NCBI GenBank assembly: GCA_002813285.1
Contig: PHTZ01000001.1
Span: 2,789,501-2,853,500, forward strand
DNA: 64,000 nt
From: Flavobacteriaceae bacterium MAR_2009_75
Lineage (GTDB): Bacteria > Bacteroidota > Bacteroidia > Flavobacteriales > Flavobacteriaceae
Direction: 5' to 3'
The position numbers and the translations under genes are program-made. Below, one piece after another: positions 8,146-16,512 of this stretch. The stretch's first letter is position 1, and the number at the start of each line of letters is the position of its first letter. The notes under the pieces were generated by a model, which searched no databases, was not told where the DNA came from, and was given only the letters and a program-made list of their open reading frames with translations.

Positions 8146-9026
8146 TATTTCTTCAGGTCTTTCCAAAAATCAAAAAAATTGAACCATTGCAATGGATATT
8201 TTCTAATAATCCACTCCATGCTTTGGGTATATTCATTGAGTAAGCCTTGAGCATCACGAGCTTTAAACTCTGCCTGTCGGGCGTAGAGACTGTAATGTTT
8301 TTTGGTTTCTTTCATTACGTATACGAATAGAACCGGCATATTTAATCGTGAAGCCAGTTGGTAGGGCCCCATTGGAAAATGGGCCTCTTTGCCCAAGAGT
8401 TCACCTTTAAGCGTTTTTGTGCCGGGCAAGTAACGGTCACCTGTAAAGACGACAAGCCCGCCGCGGTCTAGCGCATTATGAATCTCGAAAATATGTGACA
8501 TGTCGTCTTTCACCAAAATGAATTCAAGCTGTGATTTGATAACAATACTATCCATATAATCAAGTATGCTCTGTTGCTCGTCTCGTGTAGTGACCATACT
8601 TATCTTGTTGATGCTATACCTGTTCTCTAAAAAGTAATGTGCAATTTCAAAATTACCCACATGCCCGCTGATGAGAATGCCTCCTTGATTTTTCTTTAAC
8701 AAGTTGTCAATATGCTCGATACCATCATGGGTGTAAGTAAATTTATTACGTAGTCCGGTAGATATTGCAACGCGGTCAATAAGTATTCTGCCTAGGGTGA
8801 AGTAACTTTGATAGATGCTGAGTGTACTTTTCAGCTTTGAATAGCCTAACCTCTTTCTAAAATACTGGTAAATACATTTTGAACTTTTGGCAGAAAAGAG
8901 AAAATAGTAGAAGGAAACGAAGCGTAACACGAAATAGGCTACACCGATGCCGAGGTTTTTGAGTAAAAAGATGAAAATCTTATATCCGAGCAGGTTGCCT
9001 TTCGATTGTCCTTCCCATTCTGCCAT
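8145..9026 (-). CDS. LpxL/HtrB-family lysophospholipid-type acyltransferase
   Basis: The 293-residue protein has the HX4E/D catalytic motif of lipid A late acyltransferases (His122 to Glu127 in GHVGNFE), a hydrophobic N-terminal anchor around residues 15-45 and the family's later basic segment GDRYLPG. In a flexirubin cluster it is a good candidate for the enzyme that esterifies the aryl polyene acid onto the dialkylresorcinol, but this is inference. The stop codon overlaps the ATG of darA. A 135-base gap separates it from the carrier protein gene; I see no gene in that gap. Confidence 0.82.
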   Translation of the reverse strand: MAEWEGQSKGNLLGYKIFIFLLKNLGIGVAYFVLRFVSFYYFLFSAKSSKCIYQYFRKRLGYSKLKSTLSIYQSYFTLGRILIDRVAISTGLRNKFTYTHDGIEHIDNLLKKNQGGILISGHVGNFEIAHYFLENRYSINKISMVTTRDEQQSILDYMDSIVIKSQLEFILVKDDMSHIFEIHNALDRGGLVVFTGDRYLPGTKTLKGELLGKEAHFPMGPYQLASRLNMPVLFVYVMKETKKHYSLYARQAEFKARDAQGLLNEYTQSMEWIIRKYPLQWFNFFDFWKDLKK

Positions 9027-9161
9027 TTAACGGATATCTTTAAATTGGTTTTGGCTTGTTCGTTTGTCGGCCGACAGTCCTATGGTTTTGAAAATTAGTA
9101 TGATTTAAATTAGACTATCGAAGGTTGCCTGAATGGAATCTAGAATATTTTATAGATAGGG

Positions 9162-9410
9162 TTATGCTAATTTACTTTCGATTAGGTCGTAAAAGTTCTG
9201 TAGGGTGTGAACATTCACAAAGTCTTCGCCTACTAATTTTACTCCGAAATTACTTTCAACTGCTACCACTAGGTCTACGAAATCTAGACTATCTAAATCC
9301 AAAGCTTCTTTCAAATTAGCCTCGGGCTTTATCTCATCCTCGTCTACTTCAAATTCATCAATGAGAAAGATGTCTATTTTCTCAACAATTTCTTCTTTGG
9401 TCAATGTCAT
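9162..9410 (-). CDS. Acyl carrier protein of the flexirubin cluster
   Basis: The 82-residue acidic protein carries the phosphopantetheine attachment site Ser41 in LDLDSLDFVDL, the typical ACP motif. It should hold the growing polyene or beta-ketoacyl chain in the cytosol. The ATG overlaps the stop of the ketosynthase gene by 4 bases, so ketosynthase and carrier protein are co-translated, which fits a dedicated partner pair. No holo-ACP synthase (phosphopantetheinyl transferase) gene is visible in this window. Confidence 0.92.
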   Translation of the reverse strand: MTLTKEEIVEKIDIFLIDEFEVDEDEIKPEANLKEALDLDSLDFVDLVVAVESNFGVKLVGEDFVNVHTLQNFYDLIESKLA

Positions 9411-10633
9411 TTATTACTGGCTTTTTTAAGTATCAGTGCGGAATTTGTTCCACCAAACCCGAATGAATTGGACAAAAATACATCAATTTTTTTGTTTAAG
9501 GTTTTCTTAACAATATTTAATTTCCCAGAATCTTCATCCGTATTTTCAAGATTGATATTAGGGGCAATAAAGGAATTTTCCATCATAATCAGCGAATATA
9601 CAATTTCGCTTGCGCCCGCCATCCAGCATTCATGGCCCGTCATCGATTTTGTTGAACTAACATATGGGTTGGTTTCCCCGAACACCTCGAAAATAGCTTT
9701 GGCCTCATTGGCGTCACCTACAGGGGTCGAAGTAGCATGTGCATTCACATAATCGATCTCTGACGGATTCATTTTTGCGTCATCAAGGGCTCTTTGCATG
9801 GCCCTAGAAGGCCCATCAACATTTGGGGTAGAGATATGATCGCCATTCGAAGAAAAGCCGTAACCTACTAATTCAGCAAGTATTGGTGCTCCTCGCTTTA
9901 CTGCCGAATCATAACTTTCAACAATAAGAGTAGCGCCTCCTCCACTAGGTACTAGTCCGTCACGGTCTTTGTCGAAGGGTTTCGAAGCTTTTTCGGGATT
10001 GTCAGTATTGGTAGCGAAAACGCCCAAGCCATCAAAACTGCCCATTGCCTCAGGATTTATTTCTTGTGCGCCCCCGGCGATAATACATTCTTGAAGGCCG
10101 CTCTTTATCAGGTGATAGGCCAAACCGACCGAGTGGGAGCCACTGGCGCAGGCTGCACTAATGGTCAGGTTAATACCCTTTAATTTAAATATTGTAGAAA
10201 GATTCATTGTAACGGTAGAGTTCATGGCCTTGAATATGGCTCCTGATCCTACCAGTGTGGTATCTCCTTTTTCTCTCATGATATCAACCGAATCTACGGT
10301 AGATTTGGCCGTGCTGTCGTTACCGTATAGAATGCCGATTTCATTGATTTCCATAAAATCCTCGTCAATCTGGGCATTTTTTAGGGCTTCCATGGTTGCC
10401 ATGTATGCAAATTGAGCCTCTTGGCCCATACTGATACGTTGTCTTCTAGAGAGTAGGGATTTTAAATCGGGTTCGTCAACATGACCGGTAATAGGGGAGC
10501 GATAGCCGAATGATTCTCGTTTCGAGTCGTAGATAATACCCGATTTGCCCTCATATAGCGATTGTTTTACTTCTTCTAGGTTTTTGCCTATGCATGAATA
10601 TATGCCCATGCCCGTAATAACTACTCTCCTCAT
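9407..10633 (-). CDS. Beta-ketoacyl-ACP synthase (FabF-like) of the flexirubin cluster
   Basis: This 408-residue FabF-like ketosynthase has Cys162 in SAACASGSH, His299 in NAHATSTP and His334 in SMTGHECWMAGAS, so it should be catalytically active. The C-terminal SFGFGGTN is also present. It is coupled to its carrier protein by a 4-base overlap. It probably starts or extends the 4-coumaroyl polyene chain. A second active ketosynthase lies at 141-1289. A 149-base gap separates it from fabG; I see no gene or clear promoter there. Confidence 0.92.
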   Translation of the reverse strand: MRRVVITGMGIYSCIGKNLEEVKQSLYEGKSGIIYDSKRESFGYRSPITGHVDEPDLKSLLSRRQRISMGQEAQFAYMATMEALKNAQIDEDFMEINEIGILYGNDSTAKSTVDSVDIMREKGDTTLVGSGAIFKAMNSTVTMNLSTIFKLKGINLTISAACASGSHSVGLAYHLIKSGLQECIIAGGAQEINPEAMGSFDGLGVFATNTDNPEKASKPFDKDRDGLVPSGGGATLIVESYDSAVKRGAPILAELVGYGFSSNGDHISTPNVDGPSRAMQRALDDAKMNPSEIDYVNAHATSTPVGDANEAKAIFEVFGETNPYVSSTKSMTGHECWMAGASEIVYSLIMMENSFIAPNINLENTDEDSGKLNIVKKTLNKKIDVFLSNSFGFGGTNSALILKKASNK

Positions 10634-10782
10634 TCTGTCACTGTAGATGTTTGGTACGCTTACCTAATATAATAAAGTTCTTGATCCTAACGGATTTTTA
10701 GATTAAAAATTGCTGATGTCAGATATGATTAAGTAACGCCGATACGGTTGCAGATATCCATCAGAGGTACTGAATATAAAGG

Positions 10783-11529
10783 TTATGAATAAATGCCGCC
10801 GTTGATATTCAATACCTCGCCAGTTATATAACTTGATTTATTGGAAGCCAAAAAAGATACTGCATGTGCCACTTCTTCTGCCGTGCCAAATCTATTGGCG
10901 GGAATCATTTTTTTTAACTCTTGTTCGTTCAGTTCTTCGGTCATATCGGTTTTTATAAAGCCAGGAGCTACGGCATTCACGGTAACTTTTCTTTTGGCTA
11001 CTTCTTGAGCAAGTGCTTTAGTGGCACCGATTACCGCGCCTTTAGCAGCAGAGTAGTTCGTTTGGCCCGGCGTACCCTTCTGACCTGAAACCGAGACCAT
11101 GTTAATGATTCGGCCGTATTTGTTGACCAAAAGGTTTTGAATTAAGGCATTGGTAACATTATAGAACCCATTGAGACTGGTATCGACCACGGAAGACCAA
11201 TCTTCCTTTGACATCCACATGAATAAACCGTCTTTGGTAATGCCGGCATTGTTCACCACTACTTCAATAACCGCATTTTTGTTTTTCTCGTGCCAAGTTT
11301 CGAGTTTCAATTTTACTTGCTCGCCATCAATTACATTAAACTGAATAAGCTCACCATTGCCACCGGCTTCAGTTACCATTGCAAGGGTTTCTTCTGCTGC
11401 TTTTGAGTTACTGTTATAGTTGATGAGTATTTTGTAGTCTAGGTCTTTGGCCAATTGTACGCAAATGGCTCGACCGATACCACGAGAGCCCCCAGTTACG
11501 AGTGCGTATTTTTTCTTTTCCTCTTTCAT
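10783..11529 (-). CDS. fabG: 3-oxoacyl-ACP reductase, SDR family (FabG-type)
   Basis: The 248-residue short-chain dehydrogenase has the NADP-binding TGGSRGIG (residues 12-19), NNAG at 93-96 and the catalytic Ser146, Tyr159 and Lys163. It should reduce 3-oxoacyl-ACP to 3-hydroxyacyl-ACP with NADPH, the step before the dehydratase pair. Its position between the lyase and the ketosynthase suggests a pathway-dedicated copy and not the housekeeping FabG, but the sequence alone cannot separate the two. Confidence 0.9.
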   Translation of the reverse strand: MKEEKKKYALVTGGSRGIGRAICVQLAKDLDYKILINYNSNSKAAEETLAMVTEAGGNGELIQFNVIDGEQVKLKLETWHEKNKNAVIEVVVNNAGITKDGLFMWMSKEDWSSVVDTSLNGFYNVTNALIQNLLVNKYGRIINMVSVSGQKGTPGQTNYSAAKGAVIGATKALAQEVAKRKVTVNAVAPGFIKTDMTEELNEQELKKMIPANRFGTAEEVAHAVSFLASNKSSYITGEVLNINGGIYS

Positions 11530-11569
11530 TCACTTAGTTTCTGTTTCCTCTTCCGGTGTGTAGGGGATT

Positions 11570-12700
11570 CTATTTTATAGAGACAAAAGGCTCAACATTT
11601 TGAAACCATTTATCTGCGAGCAGTTTACCATCTTTGTCTAAAAAGCCCCAACCTTTCTTGGTTTTCACACGTGCTAGACCATTTATAAATCCTTTGGAAT
11701 CATTACCTGCTAAAAAAGCCAAGCCAGCGGTGATGTCATATTCCAACGGAATGACAACTTTTCCACTTGAGTCAATAAACCCCCATTGCTTTTGTTTTAC
11801 AGGGGCAAGACCATTTTCGGCAAAAACCTCGGCATCACGGTACTCCGCAGGTATGACCATTTCACCTTTTTTATTGATATAACCCCAGTTTTTATTTTCA
11901 GAAACAGGTGCCAAACCGTTTGCAAAACCACGGGCCTTATCAAATTTTGGTTCGATAACCCATTCGCCCTTACTGTTAACAAAACCTACTTTTTTATTCT
12001 TTCTTGCGTAGGTTAGTCCTGAATCGCCATAAAAGCCCCAAACTTTATCAGCCCCGGCCACCGGGTTGAAAGTTCCATTGTGAACGATGCCATAGACTCC
12101 GCCTTTTTTAGCTTCGACACCATAAGCGGTGTATTCATTGCCGATTTCTTCATACTCAACGGGGATAACAACCTTGCCTTTAGTATCTATCATACCCCAT
12201 TTTTCACCCTTGCTAACTTTGGCATGACCGTTTCTGAACTTTTTAATAGCGTCATAGGTAGGTTCAAGAACCAATTTTCCACTGGTGCCCAAAAGTCCGA
12301 TTTTATCCGCTTCACGAAATAAAGATACTCCATCTTCAAAATCATAATACTTTTCGGCAGATGGCACCTGTAAAGTTTTACCTGTAGTGTCAATATATTT
12401 CCAGCTGTCATTCTCCAATACCAAAGCGTAGCCCGAGTCGAAGTACTTTACTTTATCAAATTTTGGTTCGATGGCCCATTCGCCAGATGGGTCGATGAAA
12501 CCCCACAATTTATCTTTTTCGGCTGCTGCCAAACCGTTTGAAAAGGTTTTGGCATTTTTAAATTTTGGTTCAATGACATAATTGCCCGATTTATCGATGT
12601 AACCGAACATACCATCTTCTCTAACAAGAGATAGTTCTTGGGCATAAAGGGCCACAGTGTTGATGGCCAATACTAAAACTAAAAAGGCTTTTATTTTCAT
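11570..12700 (-). CDS. Secreted WG-repeat protein inside the pigment cluster
   Basis: The 376-residue protein begins with a signal peptide (residues 1-20, ending ALYAQ) followed by repeats of about 22-50 residues through the whole length. They carry the WG-repeat signature W/YGFID..G.W.I.PKF.. (for example WGFIDPSGEW, WGMIDTKGKV, WGYINKKGEM). Such proteins are exported and bind unknown ligands or partners. It lies between the ammonia-lyase and fabG on the same strand, which is unexpected for a pathway of cytosolic and membrane enzymes. Its role in pigment formation or placement is unknown. Confidence 0.85.
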   Translation of the reverse strand: MKIKAFLVLVLAINTVALYAQELSLVREDGMFGYIDKSGNYVIEPKFKNAKTFSNGLAAAEKDKLWGFIDPSGEWAIEPKFDKVKYFDSGYALVLENDSWKYIDTTGKTLQVPSAEKYYDFEDGVSLFREADKIGLLGTSGKLVLEPTYDAIKKFRNGHAKVSKGEKWGMIDTKGKVVIPVEYEEIGNEYTAYGVEAKKGGVYGIVHNGTFNPVAGADKVWGFYGDSGLTYARKNKKVGFVNSKGEWVIEPKFDKARGFANGLAPVSENKNWGYINKKGEMVIPAEYRDAEVFAENGLAPVKQKQWGFIDSSGKVVIPLEYDITAGLAFLAGNDSKGFINGLARVKTKKGWGFLDKDGKLLADKWFQNVEPFVSIK

Positions 12701-12805
12701 GACGATAAAATTTAAATTACTACTTGTTTCTTTTTAAAACGTCTGAAATAGAATTGAAAAAACCAATAACATTATTCGCTGAATGCCCTGTTTGGCCCCC
12801 CTTTT

Positions 12806-14338
12806 CTATTTGTTCTTATGATTAGTGATGAAATCTTTCACTTGGTTAACATACGGATACATAATTGTATCTTCTTTGAACGGGGGTACTATCTTTCTAA
12901 CGGCATCGTACATCTTTTTAGTCTTGGTCGATACCTTATCCTTCGCGTCAAGATATTCTATAGCCTGTACGACAGTAATCATTTCTATGGCGATAACTTC
13001 AAAAGCATTTTCGATTACCTTTTTAGTAATCAAGGCGGCATTGGTACCCATGCTGACAATATCTTGATTGTCGTTGTTGTTGGGTATACTATGAACGTAC
13101 ATAGGATTCGAAAGCATTTGATTTTCAGCGGTAGTCGATGTTGCCGTAAATTGAACACCTTGCATTCCGAAATTGAGCCCTAGAGTGCCTAAATTAACAA
13201 ATGGAGGTAGAACATCGTTCAGCTTAGAGTTCATCAGATAGTTCAATTGGCGTTCTGCCAACATGCTCATTTTGGTGACCACTATTTTGAGCTTGTCCAT
13301 TTCTAATGAGACGTAATCTCCATGAAAGTTACCACCATGATACACATTCTTTCTAGCAACATCGACTATAGGGTTATCATTGGCCGAATTGACCTCTTCG
13401 ATTAAAATACGTTCAACGTTGTTCAAGGTATCTAGCACAGGCCCTAAAATTTGTGGAACGCAACGAATAGAATAATACTCTTGTACCTTTTCTTCAAAAA
13501 CCGATACATCACCATTTGTATCGGTATACAGATGATGTTCTCGCTTTCGGGTCAGCGTACTGTCTTTTAAATGACTGCGCATCGACCTTGCGATTTCGCG
13601 TTGGCCTTTATGCATTTTGGTGAAGTTCAATTCTTCTGACAAATGGTCGTCATAGGCCTGCATGATTTCGTTAATGGCCGAAGAACAAGCGATCATCCAT
13701 TCTAACAGTCGTCTTGTATAAATAGTGTTTACCACACCGATACCGGTCATTACAGAGGTGCCATTAATGAGACCTAAACCTTCACGAAGTTCCACTTTGA
13801 TGGGTTCGACCCCCTCTTGTTCGAAAATCTCTGCGGTAGGTCTTCTTTCGCCTTTGTAAAATACCTCGCCTTCGCCGATGAGTACGAGGGCCAAGTGTGC
13901 CAATTGTACTAAGTCGCCGCTGGCCCCGACCCCTCCATGCTCATAAATCAACGGGGTGATATTCTTGTTTATTAGGTCGGTCATGGTTTCTATAACTGAA
14001 ACGTGCACTCCTGAGTTTCCTAAACTAAGGGTATTCAATCGAGCCAACATAGCTGCTCGAACATGTTTTTCAGGTATGGGATTGCCCGTGCCAGATGCAT
14101 GGCTACGGATAAGATTGTATTGCAACTGTAAAGTCTCGGAATCTTTGATTTTATACTGTGCCATTGGGCCAAAGCCCGTATTAACACCGTAAATAACCTT
14201 GTTTTTCGAGAACTCTTTTAAGAAATCATGGCTGTCTTGTGCCGTTTTAATCACCTCTTGGTCAACCGAAAGAGATTCATTATCGAAAATAACACTGTAG
14301 AACTCTTCAATTCCTAACTTTCCTTTTATTTCTGGCAT
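12806..14338 (-). CDS. Aromatic amino acid ammonia-lyase, probable tyrosine ammonia-lyase
   Basis: This 510-residue enzyme has the MIO-forming Ala-Ser-Gly triad (139-141 in GGVGASGDL), Tyr50 in VIYGVNTGFG, and the Ser79-His80 pair in the substrate-selectivity loop (LIRSHASGTG). From memory the sequence resembles the characterised F. johnsoniae tyrosine ammonia-lyase, which has the same RSH loop although it looks histidase-like. It should convert tyrosine to 4-coumarate, the starter of the aryl polyene. It is the first minus-strand gene of the cluster and diverges from the halogenase gene. Histidase activity is the alternative, but no hut genes are nearby. Confidence 0.9.
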   Translation of the reverse strand: MPEIKGKLGIEEFYSVIFDNESLSVDQEVIKTAQDSHDFLKEFSKNKVIYGVNTGFGPMAQYKIKDSETLQLQYNLIRSHASGTGNPIPEKHVRAAMLARLNTLSLGNSGVHVSVIETMTDLINKNITPLIYEHGGVGASGDLVQLAHLALVLIGEGEVFYKGERRPTAEIFEQEGVEPIKVELREGLGLINGTSVMTGIGVVNTIYTRRLLEWMIACSSAINEIMQAYDDHLSEELNFTKMHKGQREIARSMRSHLKDSTLTRKREHHLYTDTNGDVSVFEEKVQEYYSIRCVPQILGPVLDTLNNVERILIEEVNSANDNPIVDVARKNVYHGGNFHGDYVSLEMDKLKIVVTKMSMLAERQLNYLMNSKLNDVLPPFVNLGTLGLNFGMQGVQFTATSTTAENQMLSNPMYVHSIPNNNDNQDIVSMGTNAALITKKVIENAFEVIAIEMITVVQAIEYLDAKDKVSTKTKKMYDAVRKIVPPFKEDTIMYPYVNQVKDFITNHKNK

Positions 14339-14526
14339 TTTTCGGTTGGTCTTCGCTTAATTTTTCAGTTATTAGGGAGGGCTAAAATAACCAATTCAAA
14401 ATGTAAATTAATAATAAAAAGTACAGGAATATCGTATTTTTACTTCGGATTTCGAGCGAATAGGCTTTCTTAAGTGTCGAATTGCCTTTAGAAGTTTTTA
14501 TAAATCCGACCAAAAAATAATCATTT
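14339..14526. promoter_or_regulatory. Divergent intergenic region between ammonia-lyase and halogenase
   Basis: The 188 AT-rich bases separate two divergent cluster genes and should hold both promoters. On the plus strand TACTTCGG is a weak -7 match. On the minus strand TACATTTTG is one base off the TAnnTTTG spacing. Neither has a TTG at the right distance, so exact sites cannot be given. Confidence 0.4.
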
Positions 14527-15777
14527 ATGCAAAATGAAAGTGTTGATGTTCTAATCATTGGCGCCGGACCCTCGGGAGCGGTATCAGCAGCTTATCTTCA
14601 CAAGCAAGGTCTTAAAGTAAAGGTAGTTGAGAAAAGTAAATTTCCCCGTTTTGTAATTGGGGAAAGCTTGTTGCCACGTTGCATGGATCATTTTGAAGAA
14701 GTAGGATTGCTAGAGGCCCTTAAGGAAAAGAATTTCGAGGTTAAGGGCGGGGCCCGTTTTATGCGTGGTGACAGAATCTGTAATTTCGACTTCAGTAAAA
14801 AATATACTGATGGTTGGGATTGGACATGGCAAGTGCCTCGGGCCGATTTTGATAAAACATTGACAGATACCTTAATTGATTGGGGCGTTGATATTGCTTT
14901 TGAGCAAGAAGTTGTAGGTGTAGATTTTAAAGGAAGCGACTCCATAACCACCATAAAAGATATTGACGGAAGCCTGTCGGCCATAGAGGCCAAATTTATT
15001 GTCGATTCAAGTGGTCACGGAAGAGTCTTACCGCGTTTGCTCGATTTGGAAAAACCATCTGAAATAGGTAAGCACTCATCAATTTTCACCCATGTGAAAG
15101 ATGTGAATAGACCTGAAGGTAGAGAAGGTACTATAATTACCTTTGATATTGTAAGTCTTGACACCTGGCTTTGGGTAATACCATTTTCAAATGGTTATAC
15201 CAGCCTCGGTTATGTAGGCCCAACGGAATATCTCGAATCATTTGAGGGAGATCATACCCAAAAGCTTCAAGAAATGATGAAGCTATCAGATTATTATTAC
15301 GACCGATTTGAAGGCCTAAATTATGAGTTCGAGCCAAGAATAATAAAGAATATCGCCAAATCGGTAAAACAACTTTATGGAGAGGGTTATGTTTTGACCG
15401 GTAATAGTGCCGAATTTCTTGATCCCGTGTTCTCCTCTGGGGTAACCTTCGCTACCGAATCGTCGTTATGCGCAGCAAAACTTATAGCAAAGCAGTTGAG
15501 AGGCGAACAGGTTGACTGGGAGAAAGACTATTCCGACTATATGAAAGAAGGGGTGGAAGTATTTGCTACTTATGTGAAAGAATGGTACACGGGTAATCTG
15601 CAGACCATATTCTTCGATAGCAACGACAACCCTGTTATCAAGGCTCAAATATGCGCAGTCTTGGCCGGTTATGTTTGGGATCGCACCAACCCGTTCGTTA
15701 AGAACCATCATCGTTTGGTCAAGACTGTGGCCCGCATTGCTGAAATGGAAAAGGAAACTAAGGGTCAAGAAAGCTGA
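14527..15777 (+). CDS. Flavin-dependent halogenase-like FAD oxidoreductase of the flexirubin cluster
   Basis: The 416-residue protein has the FAD-binding GAGPSG near residue 12 and FPRFVIGESLLP (39-50). The halogenase diagnostic WxWxIP is present as WLWVIP (214-219). Lys73 in EVKGGARF aligns with the lysine that forms the chlorinating intermediate in PltA-type enzymes. It should use reduced FAD, oxygen and halide to halogenate an aromatic ring, most simply the 4-hydroxyphenyl end of the polyene. The gene is divergent from the lyase gene. The alternative is a non-halogenating monooxygenase of the same superfamily. Confidence 0.82.
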   Translation: MQNESVDVLIIGAGPSGAVSAAYLHKQGLKVKVVEKSKFPRFVIGESLLPRCMDHFEEVGLLEALKEKNFEVKGGARFMRGDRICNFDFSKKYTDGWDWTWQVPRADFDKTLTDTLIDWGVDIAFEQEVVGVDFKGSDSITTIKDIDGSLSAIEAKFIVDSSGHGRVLPRLLDLEKPSEIGKHSSIFTHVKDVNRPEGREGTIITFDIVSLDTWLWVIPFSNGYTSLGYVGPTEYLESFEGDHTQKLQEMMKLSDYYYDRFEGLNYEFEPRIIKNIAKSVKQLYGEGYVLTGNSAEFLDPVFSSGVTFATESSLCAAKLIAKQLRGEQVDWEKDYSDYMKEGVEVFATYVKEWYTGNLQTIFFDSNDNPVIKAQICAVLAGYVWDRTNPFVKNHHRLVKTVARIAEMEKETKGQES

Positions 15778-15825
15778 GCAATTTTTATAATAATATTGTT
15801 CAGGTAGTTTCAAACCCCCAACAAT

Positions 15826-16437
15826 CTAAAATGTTTTGGTTTTCTTTAATATGAGTCTTGCAAAAGATTTTCCGGTCTTTGCATAGCCTTCGCCTAAGCG
15901 GTCTTCGTTACTGAAATTGCTTCCCCATTGATCGCCAGGTGCGTTCTCACTGGTGACTTCAGCTAAAACATTGTCTTTGTTGGCAGTTTCTACAAACTTT
16001 AAGTTGGTCGTCACTTTGGCAGGTTGCTTCATAACCCCGGCATCCCAACCCGGATAAACCCATACTGTCTCGACTAGTAATGTGTATTTGGCTTCCGATA
16101 GGTTTTCTTTAAATGCTATTCCATGGTCATCAAAAAAATATCTGTTCATCAGTTCCAAGAACTTGGGTTGCCAGATAAGTTCGGGCGCAGCGGCCCACTT
16201 TTTCTGCCAAGCCTCGCCATTGCCAGGTGATTTTTCTTCAAGTTCTGCCGAGCGCTCTTTTATGTATTGGTCTTGGGGCAGGTTTTTCTTGAGCAACTTC
16301 ATGTTGTCGTAAACAAATTCTACATTGACTTCGCTCTGGCCAGGTAAGAAATCAAAATCACCTTCTTGAATTTTCATTTTTTGAGCCGATACACCGGTAC
16401 AGACACAAAGAGTAATTAACAAAATAAATTTTTTCAT
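15826..16437 (-). CDS. Secreted protein of unknown function
   Basis: The 203-residue protein has a clear signal peptide (residues 1-19, MKKFILLITL...GVSAQ), so it is exported. The mature part begins with KMKIQEGDFDFLPGQ and contains the segment YTLLVETVWVYPGWD and a C-terminal lysine-rich end; no catalytic motif is recognisable. It converges with the halogenase gene and lies 75 bases downstream of a serine hydrolase gene with which it could be co-transcribed. I do not recognise the family and assign no function. Confidence 0.75.
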   Translation of the reverse strand: MKKFILLITLCVCTGVSAQKMKIQEGDFDFLPGQSEVNVEFVYDNMKLLKKNLPQDQYIKERSAELEEKSPGNGEAWQKKWAAAPELIWQPKFLELMNRYFFDDHGIAFKENLSEAKYTLLVETVWVYPGWDAGVMKQPAKVTTNLKFVETANKDNVLAEVTSENAPGDQWGSNFSNEDRLGEGYAKTGKSFARLILKKTKTF

Positions 16438-16512
16438 TGTTCAATGGAGTTAAGTGTTTATAGTTAATGTGATATAATACCAATGGGTTAACAAGTAAAT
16501 GAGTTTTATTGG

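Noticed and set aside
8146-8166. TTG start for darA
   Set aside because: The ATG at 8145 overlaps the upstream stop and begins directly at the flavodoxin strand.
15778-15825. Hairpin GAGCAA/TTGTTC after the halogenase as terminator
   Set aside because: The stem is short, contains a G-U pair and has no T tract.
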